Positions 16,869-25,351 of a DNA stretch of 64,000 nucleotides are shown one piece after another (positions within the stretch are counted from its first letter, which is position 1; each line of letters starts with the position of its first letter). Source of the DNA: Hydrogenophilales bacterium (lineage in GTDB: Bacteria > Pseudomonadota > Gammaproteobacteria > Burkholderiales > Thiobacillaceae). Location: assembly GCA_024636675.1 (NCBI GenBank), contig JAGXGM010000032.1, positions 1 through 64,000 of the forward strand, written 5' to 3'. The translations under genes were made by a program, and so were the position numbers. The notes beneath the pieces are model-generated. The model saw only the letters and a list, made by a program, of their open reading frames with translations, ran no database searches and was not told the DNA's origin.

Positions 16869-18203
16869 TCAGCCCTCGTTTTTCAGCAGGTTCTCCTCGT
16901 CTGAACTGCGCAGGTCATTCGCCAGCTGGTCGTCGATCGTCCGATCGGCCGTGACGTCAGCTTTTTCGGCACCCGCGGGGGGCGCTGGCAACGGGCGCTC
17001 GCCATCGATCCTCGCGGCAGGCCCCGGCGCCGGGCTTGCCGCCTCGCGCAGATGAACCCGGTAGATGGGTTCCGGCATTTCGATTCCAGCCGCATCGAAG
17101 GCGCACTTCACCAGCCGGATTCCTTCGCTGCGTGCCTTCAGGAAATCGGTTTCGCGCTGGTCGATCCAGCCGAAGAACTTCAGCTGCACCGTGCTGTCGC
17201 CGAGTTCCGAGATCAGGATCTGCGGTCCGGGATCGGACAGGACGCCCTTCATCTGCCGTAGCGTCGAAATGCCAAGCTCACGGGCAGCGACGATATCGAT
17301 ATCCACGGAGATGCCGACCCTGAACTCGAAGCGGCGCAGCGGATTGCGCGAGAAATTCGTCATCGTGGAGGTGATGATGTCGCTGTTCGGAATGCGCAGG
17401 TGATTGCCGTCCGGGGTCATCAGAACAGTATCCCGCGAGGTCAGCCGGACGACCTTGCCGGTGAATTCTTCGATCTGCACCAGGTCGCCGACTGCAAACG
17501 GATTGCGGGCGCTGAGCAGCACGCCCGCAAGATAGTTTTCCGCGATGTTGCGAAAGGCGAAGCCGAGCGCGATTCCGGCGATTCCGGCGGCGCCGAGCAG
17601 GGCGCCGACGATGGCGGTGGCATCCAGGATTTCAAGGGCGACCAGGATGCCGATGCCAATGACCAGCAGCCGGATGATGCGGCGTACCAGATTCGCGGAA
17701 AGTTCGGACAATCCGGCGTGGCGCAGCCAGTTGACGCGATTGCCCGCCCATTGGCCGAAAAACCAGAACAGGATGACGACCGTCAAGGCGATCACAGCCA
17801 CCGGCAGCACCCGAAGCGCGGCCGCGCCCAGTTCGTTGAACTTGCGGGTGGCCGGCCGCAACCGGCCGGCGACGTCCGCTTCTTCGTCCAGGCGGTTCAG
17901 CACGTGGACCACGCCCTCGGTCCGGCCTGCGATGTCGAGGGCCTCGCGGGCCGCCCGCGAATTGGGTACCTCGCCGGCCAGGGTGACGACGCCCGAGGTG
18001 ACCTCGACCTCGACGTTCTCAAGGTCGTCGATCGCACCCAGCACCGCAACGAGGCGGCTGCGGATTGCGGCATCGTCCGGCGCGCCCTGAACGACGATCG
18101 CGGGCGCCTTGCCCGCCGTTTGCGGCGCGGGAAGTTCCTGACCCGACGCCGGCGGGTTCCACCCCGTGAAAATCAGAACAGCGATTGCCAGCGCTCGTTT
18201 CAT
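16869..18203 (-). CDS. MscS-type mechanosensitive channel with BON domain
   Basis: A 444-residue inner-membrane protein: signal peptide (about 1-21), periplasmic BON domain (about 35-105, VTLAGEVPNSRAAREALDIA), three membrane helices (about 130-215) with the glycine-rich pore helix GALLGAAGIAGIALGFAFR, and the beta and alpha/beta MscS domains (FAVGDLVQIEEFTGKVV, LRIPNSDIITSTMTNFSRN). The C-terminal 60 residues are Pro/Ala/Asp-rich and likely disordered. BON-MscS fusions are known, and the role is release of solutes on hypo-osmotic shock. The ATG overlaps the stop of the phosphatidylserine-synthase remnant (ATGA). Confidence 0.92.
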   Translation of the reverse strand: MKRALAIAVLIFTGWNPPASGQELPAPQTAGKAPAIVVQGAPDDAAIRSRLVAVLGAIDDLENVEVEVTSGVVTLAGEVPNSRAAREALDIAGRTEGVVHVLNRLDEEADVAGRLRPATRKFNELGAAALRVLPVAVIALTVVILFWFFGQWAGNRVNWLRHAGLSELSANLVRRIIRLLVIGIGILVALEILDATAIVGALLGAAGIAGIALGFAFRNIAENYLAGVLLSARNPFAVGDLVQIEEFTGKVVRLTSRDTVLMTPDGNHLRIPNSDIITSTMTNFSRNPLRRFEFRVGISVDIDIVAARELGISTLRQMKGVLSDPGPQILISELGDSTVQLKFFGWIDQRETDFLKARSEGIRLVKCAFDAAGIEMPEPIYRVHLREAASPAPGPAARIDGERPLPAPPAGAEKADVTADRTIDDQLANDLRSSDEENLLKNEG

Positions 18204-18586
18204 GGGTCGTAAGGTCCTGTGTTGGTCGTGGGAAAATCCACCGCAAAGCGTTTCGGAATGTGCAGGGTCCGGCTGATCACCAGGGAGCCGGACAGTGCGG
18301 ACATCAGCACGAGCGGGTGAAGTTGCCTGGAGCCGATCTGGATCACCCCGAACCAGAGATCGTCGCCGACCGCACCGGTCCCGGCGGCGTGGGCAATGAC
18401 AATGACGAGCAGCGGCGAACCGGGGATCGGCGTGCCCTCGAAACCTCTCTCTTTGTCGCTTCCCTGCACCAGCGTTTCGGCGGTAACGTAGCGAGCCAAG
18501 CGGCTCACGCCGCAGGCAACGAAGTAGATCAGAATCGCTGCGCGATGGAAACTGCGGATCATCAACAGATGCTTGGTTGGCTTCAT
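18200..18586 (-). pseudogene. Remnant of CDP-diacylglycerol-serine phosphatidyltransferase
   Basis: A 128-codon ORF whose sequence SRLARYVTAETL followed by EGTPIPGSPLLVIVIAH and ending SLVISRTLHIPKRF looks like the C-terminal half of PssA-type CDP-alcohol phosphatidyltransferases. The N-terminal half with the catalytic DG-x2-AR-x8-G-x3-D-x3-D motif is missing. Upstream the frame only continues as antisense of the lipase gene and shows no homology. The fragment keeps an ATG (18586) and its stop overlaps the mscS ATG, so it may still be transcribed and translated, but it cannot be catalytic. A divergent small membrane protein is a weaker alternative. Confidence 0.55.
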
Positions 18587-18707
18587 TGGGGGTCTCGGAA
18601 GGACGCTGGTCCCAAGTATGTAGGTGAGGGGCGCGGAAACAGCTTCCGCACCGCTAAGGCCCGGCAAAGGAGACATATCGGCCCGCAAGAGACTGCCTGA
18701 CACCGGC

Positions 18708-19694
18708 TTACGGTTGACCCCGGGCGCAAAACGCTTGCCAGCCCGCCGCTTCGCGCCCGGAAGGCAGGGGCGCGGCCGGGTCCGCCAGCCAGGCGGCCAG
18801 GTCCTGCAGCACGATTCCGGCACCAAGGTCGCGGGTGAGCATGTGGTAACCGTTGGGGTAGATGGCGACCCGGGCCGAGGCAGGCAGGGCGTCGAGCATC
18901 CGGCAGGCGGGGCGCCGCGGAATGATTTCGTCATGCTCGCCATAAAGGACCAGGATGGGCATCGTCAACCGGGGCGCGGCAGCGAACGCTTGGTCCATCA
19001 GCCTGGTCAGCCCCCACAGGGTATCCGCCCGGGCTTCCTTGATCATCAACGGGTCCTCGCCCAGCGCGCGTAACATCGCCTCATTGTCGGAGGCCGTAAT
19101 GCCCAGCCCGCGGCCGGAGAGCCGCATTCCCGGAACGCTGTGCGCCAGCAGCCACAGCGCGGCGCGCGGCAGCGGATTCATGGCCGCCCGGCCCCATACT
19201 GCGGCGGCTACCAGTGCCGCGCCGTCGGCCGTCGCGGGTGTTTCAGCAAGGACGCTCATGGCCACCGCGCCCCCCATGCTCTCCCCCAGCAGGTAAAGCG
19301 GTCGGCCTGGATAGGCCTGGCGCAGCAGTGCCGCCACCATCCTGGCATCGTCCGCGAGCTGCGCCGAGCCAGGCCAGATGCCGCGCTGGGCGGTAGCGCC
19401 GAAGCCGCGCTGGTCGTAGGCATAGGTAGCGATGCCCCGGGCGGCCAGGAAAGGCCCCAACTCGGCGAAGGCCTGCCGGTAATCGTTGAAACCATGCAGG
19501 GCAAGGACCACTGCGCGCGGGAGGCCTTGCGGCCGCCAGCTGCTCAACGGCAACGCTGCGCCGTCGGCGGCGACTACGCGGTCGGCCTGAAGGCGCGGAG
19601 CTGTCGGATGCGCCCCGCGCTGCTGCACCAAAGGGGTGGCGCAGCCAGCCAGCCCTGCCATCAACATCAGGATGGCACCGACCCGGATGCTCAC
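18708..19694 (-). CDS. Alpha/beta hydrolase lipoprotein (lysophospholipase-like)
   Basis: A 328-residue outer-membrane or periplasmic lipoprotein: the GTG at 19694 gives a compact signal ending in LAGC (lipobox). The hydrolase domain follows with the HGF oxyanion-side motif in LALHGFNDYRQAF, the nucleophile elbow GESMGG, the acid in LYGEHDEIIP and the catalytic His in YPNGYHMLTRD. Relatives are monoacylglycerol lipases and lysophospholipases (hydrolase_4 family). A start at 19721 is possible but would spoil the signal peptide. GTG 19694 overlaps the stop of a 49-residue ORF (GTGA), which supports the shorter form. Confidence 0.88.
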   Translation of the reverse strand: MSIRVGAILMLMAGLAGCATPLVQQRGAHPTAPRLQADRVVAADGAALPLSSWRPQGLPRAVVLALHGFNDYRQAFAELGPFLAARGIATYAYDQRGFGATAQRGIWPGSAQLADDARMVAALLRQAYPGRPLYLLGESMGGAVAMSVLAETPATADGAALVAAAVWGRAAMNPLPRAALWLLAHSVPGMRLSGRGLGITASDNEAMLRALGEDPLMIKEARADTLWGLTRLMDQAFAAAPRLTMPILVLYGEHDEIIPRRPACRMLDALPASARVAIYPNGYHMLTRDLGAGIVLQDLAAWLADPAAPLPSGREAAGWQAFCARGQP

Positions 19695-19840
19695 TGAACC
19701 GACCCCGGGCCGCTGTCGCAAAAGGCGAGCGCTCTGCAGCCGCAGCGCCGCTCGTGGCGAACGATGCAGGTCGCATCCTCGCCCAGGCGCTTGAAATAAC
19801 GGGCGTCCCGCCCGTCCTGTCTATCCACAAGCGCTTTCAT
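19691..19840 (-). CDS. Small cysteine-containing ORF coupled to the lipase gene
   Basis: 49 residues (MKALVDRQDGRDARYFKRLG...CDSGPGSVQ) with four cysteines in the second half (CIVRHERRCGC...FC), perhaps a metal or disulfide knuckle. Its TGA overlaps the GTG start of the lipoprotein hydrolase gene by four bases (GTGA). No homologue recognised and only a weak ribosome binding site, so expression is uncertain. Confidence 0.35.
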   Translation of the reverse strand: MKALVDRQDGRDARYFKRLGEDATCIVRHERRCGCRALAFCDSGPGSVQ

Positions 19841-20389
19841 CGCGCCCCCCGGACGGACCGAGAGGCAGGACAGGGGGATGGGGCTCGCCGCCGTGGTCCG
19901 ACCGGTCAGCCACCCGGACAGGAAAGGGCATGGGCTTCTCCTCGGTGTTTCTGAAGGTATAGCACCGGCAGAGAACATGGCTCGGAAAGATGCGGGAATG
20001 AAGCATCGCAGCGGGCCAGCGGAAATCTGCAATGCCGCCCCCTTGCGTATCCCGACTCGCACTTCATTCATGCAGACGAGTGGACAAATCGTTCCGCAAT
20101 ATGCCCGCCTCGCCGCATCCAGCGGCCAGCGTACAGCAGCCACCACCAAGGGCGCCACGCCGATGGACAGCACGCATCGTGCCGACCGGGCTGCCTCAGC
20201 ATCATGGCGAATGTGGGTACGCAGGGCACACAGCAGGTCAGATAGACCAGAAAGGCGGAATCTGCGTGGTGTCGAGCGGTCACCCGCCGCACGCGTTGGT
20301 CTGACATGGGCGTGGTTGCCCATCCTTTGAGCTCAGCGGTAACCGTTTGGCGACGAATTTACGCTTGCCGCATCCGGTTTCGGATAGCC
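19841..20389. other. Region without a supportable gene
   Basis: About 550 bases with open frames on both strands, none of which shows a family signature, a convincing start or a ribosome binding site. Codon patterns in the longest frames (20068-20307 minus; 19878-20330 plus) look random, rich in Arg, Cys and Trp. A decayed gene is possible but I could not name it. Confidence 0.5.
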
Positions 20390-20417
20390 AAAAAAAACGC
20401 GGCCTGGTTGGCCGCGC
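20390..20417 (-). terminator. Intrinsic terminator of the cytochrome c pair
   Basis: Read on the minus strand, CGCGGCC-AACCA-GGCCGCG is followed by a run of eight T. It lies 21 bases after the stop of the second cytochrome gene. Confidence 0.88.
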
Positions 20418-20437
20418 TTTCCTGCCGCACCGTCCAA

Positions 20438-20761
20438 TCAATACTTCAGGTACAGGCCTTTCTGCTCGGAGAAATAAAGCGCCAGATCATGCATATCGGC
20501 ATCGGACAGCGCCTCCACCTGACTGGCCATGAGCGGGTTGTTGCGCTTGCCCAACTTGTAGTCCTTCAGCGCCTGATAAAGGTAGTCGCGGTGTTGGCCC
20601 GCCAGCTTGGGGAAAGAAGACACGGTGCTGTTGCCGTCCTCGCCGTGACAGGCGGCGCAGGTAGTCGATTTGGCCTTTCCCGCTTCATAATTGTCTTTTG
20701 CGTGAACCGGCAGTGAAGCACTCAGCGCGACCGCAGCGAGGATAAACAATGTTTTTTTCAT
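20438..20761 (-). CDS. Class I c-type cytochrome (c553/c4-like), second of tandem pair
   Basis: Periplasmic monohaem cytochrome of 107 residues: signal peptide about 1-21 (ending VHA), haem site CAACH in STTCAACHGEDGNS, a PKLAGQHRDYLYQALKDYK block and a methionine-containing segment (NPLMASQVEALSD) likely to supply the sixth ligand. The sequence matches one half of a dihaem cytochrome c4. It lies 17 bases downstream of a paralogue (20779-21114), with a strong terminator after it. Such proteins shuttle electrons between sulfur or sulfide oxidases, bc1 and terminal oxidases; the exact partner is not shown. Confidence 0.9.
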   Translation of the reverse strand: MKKTLFILAAVALSASLPVHAKDNYEAGKAKSTTCAACHGEDGNSTVSSFPKLAGQHRDYLYQALKDYKLGKRNNPLMASQVEALSDADMHDLALYFSEQKGLYLKY

Positions 20762-20778
20762 GGTGCCATCCTCAGTCG

Positions 20779-21114
20779 TCAATTGGCGGGGCCGGTGTAG
20801 GACGATGCGTAATACGCAGCGAGATCTTCCATGTCCTGCTCGGACAGGCTGCTGGCAATCGCCACCATGCTGGGATGGCTGCGCTCGCCGTTCTTGTAGG
20901 CTTTGAGCGCCACGACCATATATTCTGCATGCTGTCCGCCCAGCTTGGGAACGCTGTATACGGCAGGGTAGGCGGTGCGCCAGCCTGGAATGCCGTGGCA
21001 GCCTGCACACATCGAGGTTTTGAGTTGCCCGGCCTTGGGGTCGCCCGCTGCCTGTACCGGCATGGCCAACGCCATCAGCACGGACGCGCACAACGTCATC
21101 GTGATGGTTTTCAT
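20779..21114 (-). CDS. Class I c-type cytochrome (c553/c4-like), first of tandem pair
   Basis: Periplasmic monohaem cytochrome of 111 residues with a signal peptide (about 1-22, ending VQA), haem motif CAGCH, PKLGGQHAEYMVVALKAYK and the Met-bearing HPSMVAIASSLSEQDM region. It is similar to the next gene in length and motifs, so the pair probably arose by duplication and may act as the two halves of a c4-type carrier. A -35/-10 pair (21176-21204) lies upstream, divergent from the SulP gene. Confidence 0.9.
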   Translation of the reverse strand: MKTITMTLCASVLMALAMPVQAAGDPKAGQLKTSMCAGCHGIPGWRTAYPAVYSVPKLGGQHAEYMVVALKAYKNGERSHPSMVAIASSLSEQDMEDLAAYYASSYTGPAN

Positions 21115-21175
21115 CTTCCTCGCTCTCTCTGGTTATGTTGCCATTAGCCCCTGTCTAACGCAGGGTTTGGGGGCA

Positions 21176-21204
21176 ATTATAAAGCCGGAGACCCCGCTTG
21201 ACGA
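21176..21204 (-). promoter_or_regulatory. Sigma-70-type promoter of the cytochrome c pair
   Basis: On the minus strand TCGTCA (21204-21199), a 17-base spacer and TATAAT (21181-21176). The -10 box is perfect and the -35 matches four of six. It leaves a leader of about 55 bases before the ATG at 21114. Confidence 0.6.
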
Positions 21205-21278
21205 ACGCACCCGAAACTAAAAATCCTTTTATACCAACGAGTTATAGTATTATTCACTAATATGCTTCTGGAGCTCGT

Positions 21279-23108
21279 GTGATCAATTTCAAGACCTGCC
21301 CACTCTGGCTTTATCGCCTGTTACCCTTTTTGCGCTGGTGGCCCAACGTCACGCCGCAAACCTTCAGGGCCGACGTCATCGCAGCGTTCACCGGCGCGCT
21401 CATCGTGTTGCCGCAGGCAGTGGCGTTTGCCACTATTGCCGGGCTGCCGCCCGAATACGGTCTATATGCGGCGATGGTGCCGGCCATCATCGCGGCGCTG
21501 TGGGGGTCGAGCTGGCATCTGGTATCGGGCCCGACGACCGCCATTTCGATCGTGGTGTTTGCCTCGATCAGCCCGCTGGCCGAGCCCGGCAGCCCGCAAT
21601 TCATCGGCCTGGTGCTCACGCTTACGCTGCTGGCCGGCCTGATCCAGCTGGCAATGGGCCTGGCGCGGCTCGGCGCACTGGTCAATTTCATCTCGCATAC
21701 GGTCATCATCGGCTTTACTGCGGGCGCGGCAATCCTCATCGCTGCCAGCCAGATCAAGAACTTCTTCGGGCTCGACATGCCGCGCGGCGCTCATTTCCAC
21801 GAGGTGCTGATCCAGTTCGGCAGCCACTTCACCGACATCCAGCCGTGGGTGCTGGTGGTCGGCATGATCACGCTGGTTACAGGCATCCTCGCCAAGCGCT
21901 ATCTGCTCAAGCTGCCCTACATGATCGTTGCCATGGTGGTGGGCAGCGTGGTGGCGGCGATCCTCAACGCCCAATTCGGCAATGATGCGACCGGCATCCG
22001 CACCGTCGGCGCGCTGGTAGCGTCGTTCCCGCCACTGTCGCGACCCGATTTTTCGCTTGCCGCCCTCCATCAGACCCTGTTTCCCGCCACCATCATCGCG
22101 ATTCTGGCGCTGACCGAGGCAGTGGCGATCGCGCGTTCGATCGCCACCAGATCCGACCAGCGCATCGACAGCAATCAGGAATTCATCGGCCAGGGCTTGT
22201 CCAATATCGCCGGCAGCTGGTTCTCCGGCTATGCCGCCAGCGGCTCGTTCAACCGCAGCGGCGTGAATTATGCCTCTGGCGCCCGGACACCGCTGGCCGC
22301 CGCCCTGTCTGCGGTATTCCTGCTTTTGATCGTGCTGCTGGTCGCGCCGCTCGCGGCCTACCTCCCGGTGGCCTCGATGGCAGCAATCCTGTTCATCGTG
22401 GCGTGGAACCTGATCGACTTCCACCACATCGGCGAAATCATCAAGCGCCACAAGCGCGAGCGCATTGTGTTCGCACTCACCTTCGTCGGCACGCTGATCG
22501 ATCTGGAAAAAGGCATTTTTCTCGGCATTCTGGTGTCGCTGATGTTCTATCTGTATCGCACTTCACAGCCGTCGATCCGCGAACTGGTGCCATCTCACGT
22601 CAACCGCGACAACCCGCGCCGCAAGTTCGTGGCGGCCGACGCCGATACGCCGGGGTGCCCACAGCTGAGCATACTGCGCGTCGAGGGCTCGATCTTCTTC
22701 GGCGCCGTCGAGCACGTGCAGAAGTATTGCCGCAACGTCGACGAATTTGACCCGCAGAAAAAGCATCTGCTGCTGAACTCGCGTGCGATCGGCTTCATCG
22801 ATCTGGCCGGTGCCGAGCTGCTGGCCAAGGAAGCCACGCGACGACGCAAGCTGGGCGGCAGCCTGTATCTGATGGGGGTGCAACCCGATCTGTGCGCGAT
22901 GCTGCGTCGCAGCGGCCAGGTTGATACCATTGGCGAAGAGCAGATTTTCCACCACAAGGGCGACGCTATCCAGACGATTTACTCACGGCTGGACAGCGAG
23001 ATCTGCCGCACCTGCACGGCACGGGTTTTCCGCGAATGCCATATCGCGCTGCCGGACGGCACGCCGCGCGCCGACGAACCGGAACCGGCTACAGGCAGCA
23101 GCACCTAG
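21279..23108 (+). CDS. SulP family anion transporter with STAS domain
   Basis: A 609-residue inner-membrane permease: the transmembrane domain (about 20-430) contains VLPQAVAFATIAGLPPEYGLYAA and GSFNRSGVNYASGARTPLAA, both SulP signatures, and a cytoplasmic STAS domain (about 450-565, ILRVEGSIFFGAVEHVQ, AIGFIDLAGAELLAKEA) follows. The last 45 residues include CRTCTARVFRECH, a Cys/His cluster that could bind a metal. SulP proteins move sulfate, bicarbonate or dicarboxylates; in a sulfur oxidiser, sulfate or bicarbonate are both plausible. It starts with GTG at 21279 after GGAG and is divergent from two cytochromes. Its stop overlaps that of the convergent nuclease gene. Confidence 0.92.
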   Translation: MINFKTCPLWLYRLLPFLRWWPNVTPQTFRADVIAAFTGALIVLPQAVAFATIAGLPPEYGLYAAMVPAIIAALWGSSWHLVSGPTTAISIVVFASISPLAEPGSPQFIGLVLTLTLLAGLIQLAMGLARLGALVNFISHTVIIGFTAGAAILIAASQIKNFFGLDMPRGAHFHEVLIQFGSHFTDIQPWVLVVGMITLVTGILAKRYLLKLPYMIVAMVVGSVVAAILNAQFGNDATGIRTVGALVASFPPLSRPDFSLAALHQTLFPATIIAILALTEAVAIARSIATRSDQRIDSNQEFIGQGLSNIAGSWFSGYAASGSFNRSGVNYASGARTPLAAALSAVFLLLIVLLVAPLAAYLPVASMAAILFIVAWNLIDFHHIGEIIKRHKRERIVFALTFVGTLIDLEKGIFLGILVSLMFYLYRTSQPSIRELVPSHVNRDNPRRKFVAADADTPGCPQLSILRVEGSIFFGAVEHVQKYCRNVDEFDPQKKHLLLNSRAIGFIDLAGAELLAKEATRRRKLGGSLYLMGVQPDLCAMLRRSGQVDTIGEEQIFHHKGDAIQTIYSRLDSEICRTCTARVFRECHIALPDGTPRADEPEPATGSST

Positions 23109-23620
23109 CGATCGCCCGGCTGCTGGCGCCGCCACACCCACGGCGGCGTCGGCGCGGCGTCCTGCCACAGCCCGATCCGCTCGCGCTGCGCCTCACGCTG
23201 CAACGCCGATATGTCATGGCGATTTCCACCGCGTGTTGATGTCCACGCAAACCCGCGCCGCACCAGCTCCCGGTTGACCTCAACCGTGCCCGCCCGGATG
23301 CGCGCGAGACTGCGGCCGTAGGCATCGATGGCGACCGTATCGACTTCAACCCGCTGATTCATCACCAGCGCCGACAGCGCGCGCGTAGCGGCCTCGCCAT
23401 ACGGCTGATCGGTTTCCGGCGCGTCGAGGTCGGCCAGGCGAAGCTTCAGGAAGGCCCGCGACCCGGGGGAATAGTGGTCGGGTTTGAACAGCACGGTGTC
23501 GCCGTCGATCACCACGAAGACGACGCCCGCAACTGGAGCAGCACCGGCAGGAGCCGCCAGCGCGAACAGCAGGCACAGGGCCAAGACCGCCCGCAAAGGG
23601 TACGCCGGCGGGTGCCTCAC
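23105..23620 (-). CDS. Thermonuclease (SNase) family protein
   Basis: Exported nuclease of about 171 residues. After a signal peptide (LRAVLALCLLFALAAPAGA) the staphylococcal-nuclease fold shows VIDGDTVLF, with a Ca-site Asp, LRLADLDAPETDQPYGEAA, with the catalytic Arg, and YGRSLARI plus VNRELVRRGFAW. Start: GTG at 23620 preceded by GGAAGG, or GTG at 23692, which overlaps the recN stop (GTGA) and would add 24 residues ahead of the signal peptide. It ends in a CTAG shared with the convergent SulP gene. Confidence 0.82.
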   Translation of the reverse strand: MRHPPAYPLRAVLALCLLFALAAPAGAAPVAGVVFVVIDGDTVLFKPDHYSPGSRAFLKLRLADLDAPETDQPYGEAATRALSALVMNQRVEVDTVAIDAYGRSLARIRAGTVEVNRELVRRGFAWTSTRGGNRHDISALQREAQRERIGLWQDAAPTPPWVWRRQQPGDR

Positions 23621-23688
23621 TGCTGCGCAGCGATCCTTCCGCAGTGTCTGGAGGCGTATGCTTTGCAGAAAGCGTCCGGACAGGCCGC

Positions 23689-25344
23689 TCACCCGGCGAG
23701 CATTTCCGCGGCATGCTGCCGCGTCGTGTCGGTGATCTTGAGCCCGCCCAGCATGCGCGCGAGCTCTTCCACCCGCGCGTCCGCATCCAGCGATTCGATG
23801 TTGGAGGACACAAAGCCGCCGCTGGCCTGCTTGGCGACCCGCAAGTGCTGGGTGCCGCGCGCGGCCACCTGCGGCAGGTGAGTGATCACCAGCACCTGGC
23901 GGGTTTCACCGAGTTTCGCCAGCCGCCGCCCGACTGCCTCGGCCACACTGCCGCCGATGCCGACATCGACCTCGTCGAAGATCAGCGTCGGTACCCCGGC
24001 CACGCCCGACAGCGCGGTCTGGATCGCCAGGCTGATGCGCGACAACTCGCCGCCTGAGGCCACCTTGCCGAGCGGGCCCGGCGCCAGGCCGGGATGGCTG
24101 GCGACAAAAAAGCCGACGTCCTCCAGGCCATGCGCGCGCGGTTCGCTCACCGGCACAAACTGGATGTCGAACGTGCCGCCGGCCAGCGCGAGTTCGTGCA
24201 TCGCCGCCGTCACTTCTTTCGACAAGGCTGTCGCGGCCTTGCGGCGCATCGCGCCGAGCTGGCCAGCCGCCGCCTGGTACCGTGCCCAGGCGGCATCTTC
24301 ATGCGCCTGCAGTGCGTCGAGGTCGTCGCTGGCGACGAGTTCGGCCAGCCGCGCCTCGAACTGCTGCAGCAACGCGGCCAGCGCGTCCGGCTGCACCCGG
24401 TGCTTGCGCGCCAGCCGGTGCATGTCGCCCAGGCTGCGATCGAGCTCGGCCAGGCGCTCCGGATCGAGGTTCAGATTGCCCGCATAACGGCGCAGCGCAT
24501 GCACCGCTTCGGCCAGATCGGCACTGGCCGAATTCAGCAGGGCGGAGACTTCGCGCAAACTGTCGTCGACTGCCTGCATGGCGTCGAGCCGCGTGCTCAT
24601 CTCGCCGAGGCGCCCGGACACTGCAGTTTCGCCCTCGTCCAGCCCATGGATCAGCGCCTGGCTGCCTTCGAGCAGCGTAGTGACATGCGCCAGCCGCGCG
24701 TGTTCGATCTGGATATCGTCCCAGCGCGCGAGATCGTCGCCGAGCACGCGTAATTCTTCCACGGCCAGATTCAGGCCCTCGCGTTCGATCTGTCGCGCCT
24801 GGCCGCTGGATTCGGCATCGCGGCGCTGTTGCCGTGCTGCCTGCCAGGCATGCCAGGCAGCGTCGACTGCGGCGGCCTGTGGTTGCGCGCCGGCATAGGC
24901 GTCGAGCACTTCGCGTTGAGCCTGGGGGCGCAACAACGCGTGATGCGCGTGCTGGCCGTGGATATCGAGCAAAAATTCGGCGGCATCCTTCAGTTGCGCC
25001 AGCGGCGCGGCGCTGCCGTTGATGAAAGCGCGCGAACGACCGCCGGCGTCGATCACGCGACGCAGGATCAGCGTGCCATCGTCCGATGCGAAGCCGGCGT
25101 CATCAAGCCACTTTGCCAACCGCGGCAGGCCGACGATCACGAATTCGGCGGCAATCTCGGCACGCGGCGCGCCCTGGCGCACCATACCGCTCTCGGCGCG
25201 GTCGCCCAGCGCCAGCGCCAGCGCGTCGATCAGGATTGACTTGCCAGCGCCGGTCTCGCCGGTAAGCACGGTGAGCCCCGGTGCGAAATCGAGTTCGACC
25301 GATTCGACCAGCAGGTAATTGCGGATGGATAAATGAATGAGCAT
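23689..25344 (-). CDS. recN: DNA repair protein RecN
   Basis: SMC-like ATPase for double-strand-break repair, 551 residues. The Walker A is GETGAGKS at 29-36. A long coiled-coil middle (about 160-360) follows, with the ABC signature LASGGELSRISLAIQ (read KVASGGELSRISLA), Walker B TLIFDEVDVGIGG and a D-loop/H-loop (VITHLPQVAARG). The start at 25344 (MLIHLSIRNYLLVE) matches the family N-terminus. It follows nadK by seven bases, the usual nadK-recN order of proteobacteria, and is followed by the thermonuclease gene. Confidence 0.97.
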   Translation of the reverse strand: MLIHLSIRNYLLVESVELDFAPGLTVLTGETGAGKSILIDALALALGDRAESGMVRQGAPRAEIAAEFVIVGLPRLAKWLDDAGFASDDGTLILRRVIDAGGRSRAFINGSAAPLAQLKDAAEFLLDIHGQHAHHALLRPQAQREVLDAYAGAQPQAAAVDAAWHAWQAARQQRRDAESSGQARQIEREGLNLAVEELRVLGDDLARWDDIQIEHARLAHVTTLLEGSQALIHGLDEGETAVSGRLGEMSTRLDAMQAVDDSLREVSALLNSASADLAEAVHALRRYAGNLNLDPERLAELDRSLGDMHRLARKHRVQPDALAALLQQFEARLAELVASDDLDALQAHEDAAWARYQAAAGQLGAMRRKAATALSKEVTAAMHELALAGGTFDIQFVPVSEPRAHGLEDVGFFVASHPGLAPGPLGKVASGGELSRISLAIQTALSGVAGVPTLIFDEVDVGIGGSVAEAVGRRLAKLGETRQVLVITHLPQVAARGTQHLRVAKQASGGFVSSNIESLDADARVEELARMLGGLKITDTTRQHAAEMLAG

Positions 25345-25351
25345 GAAATGC

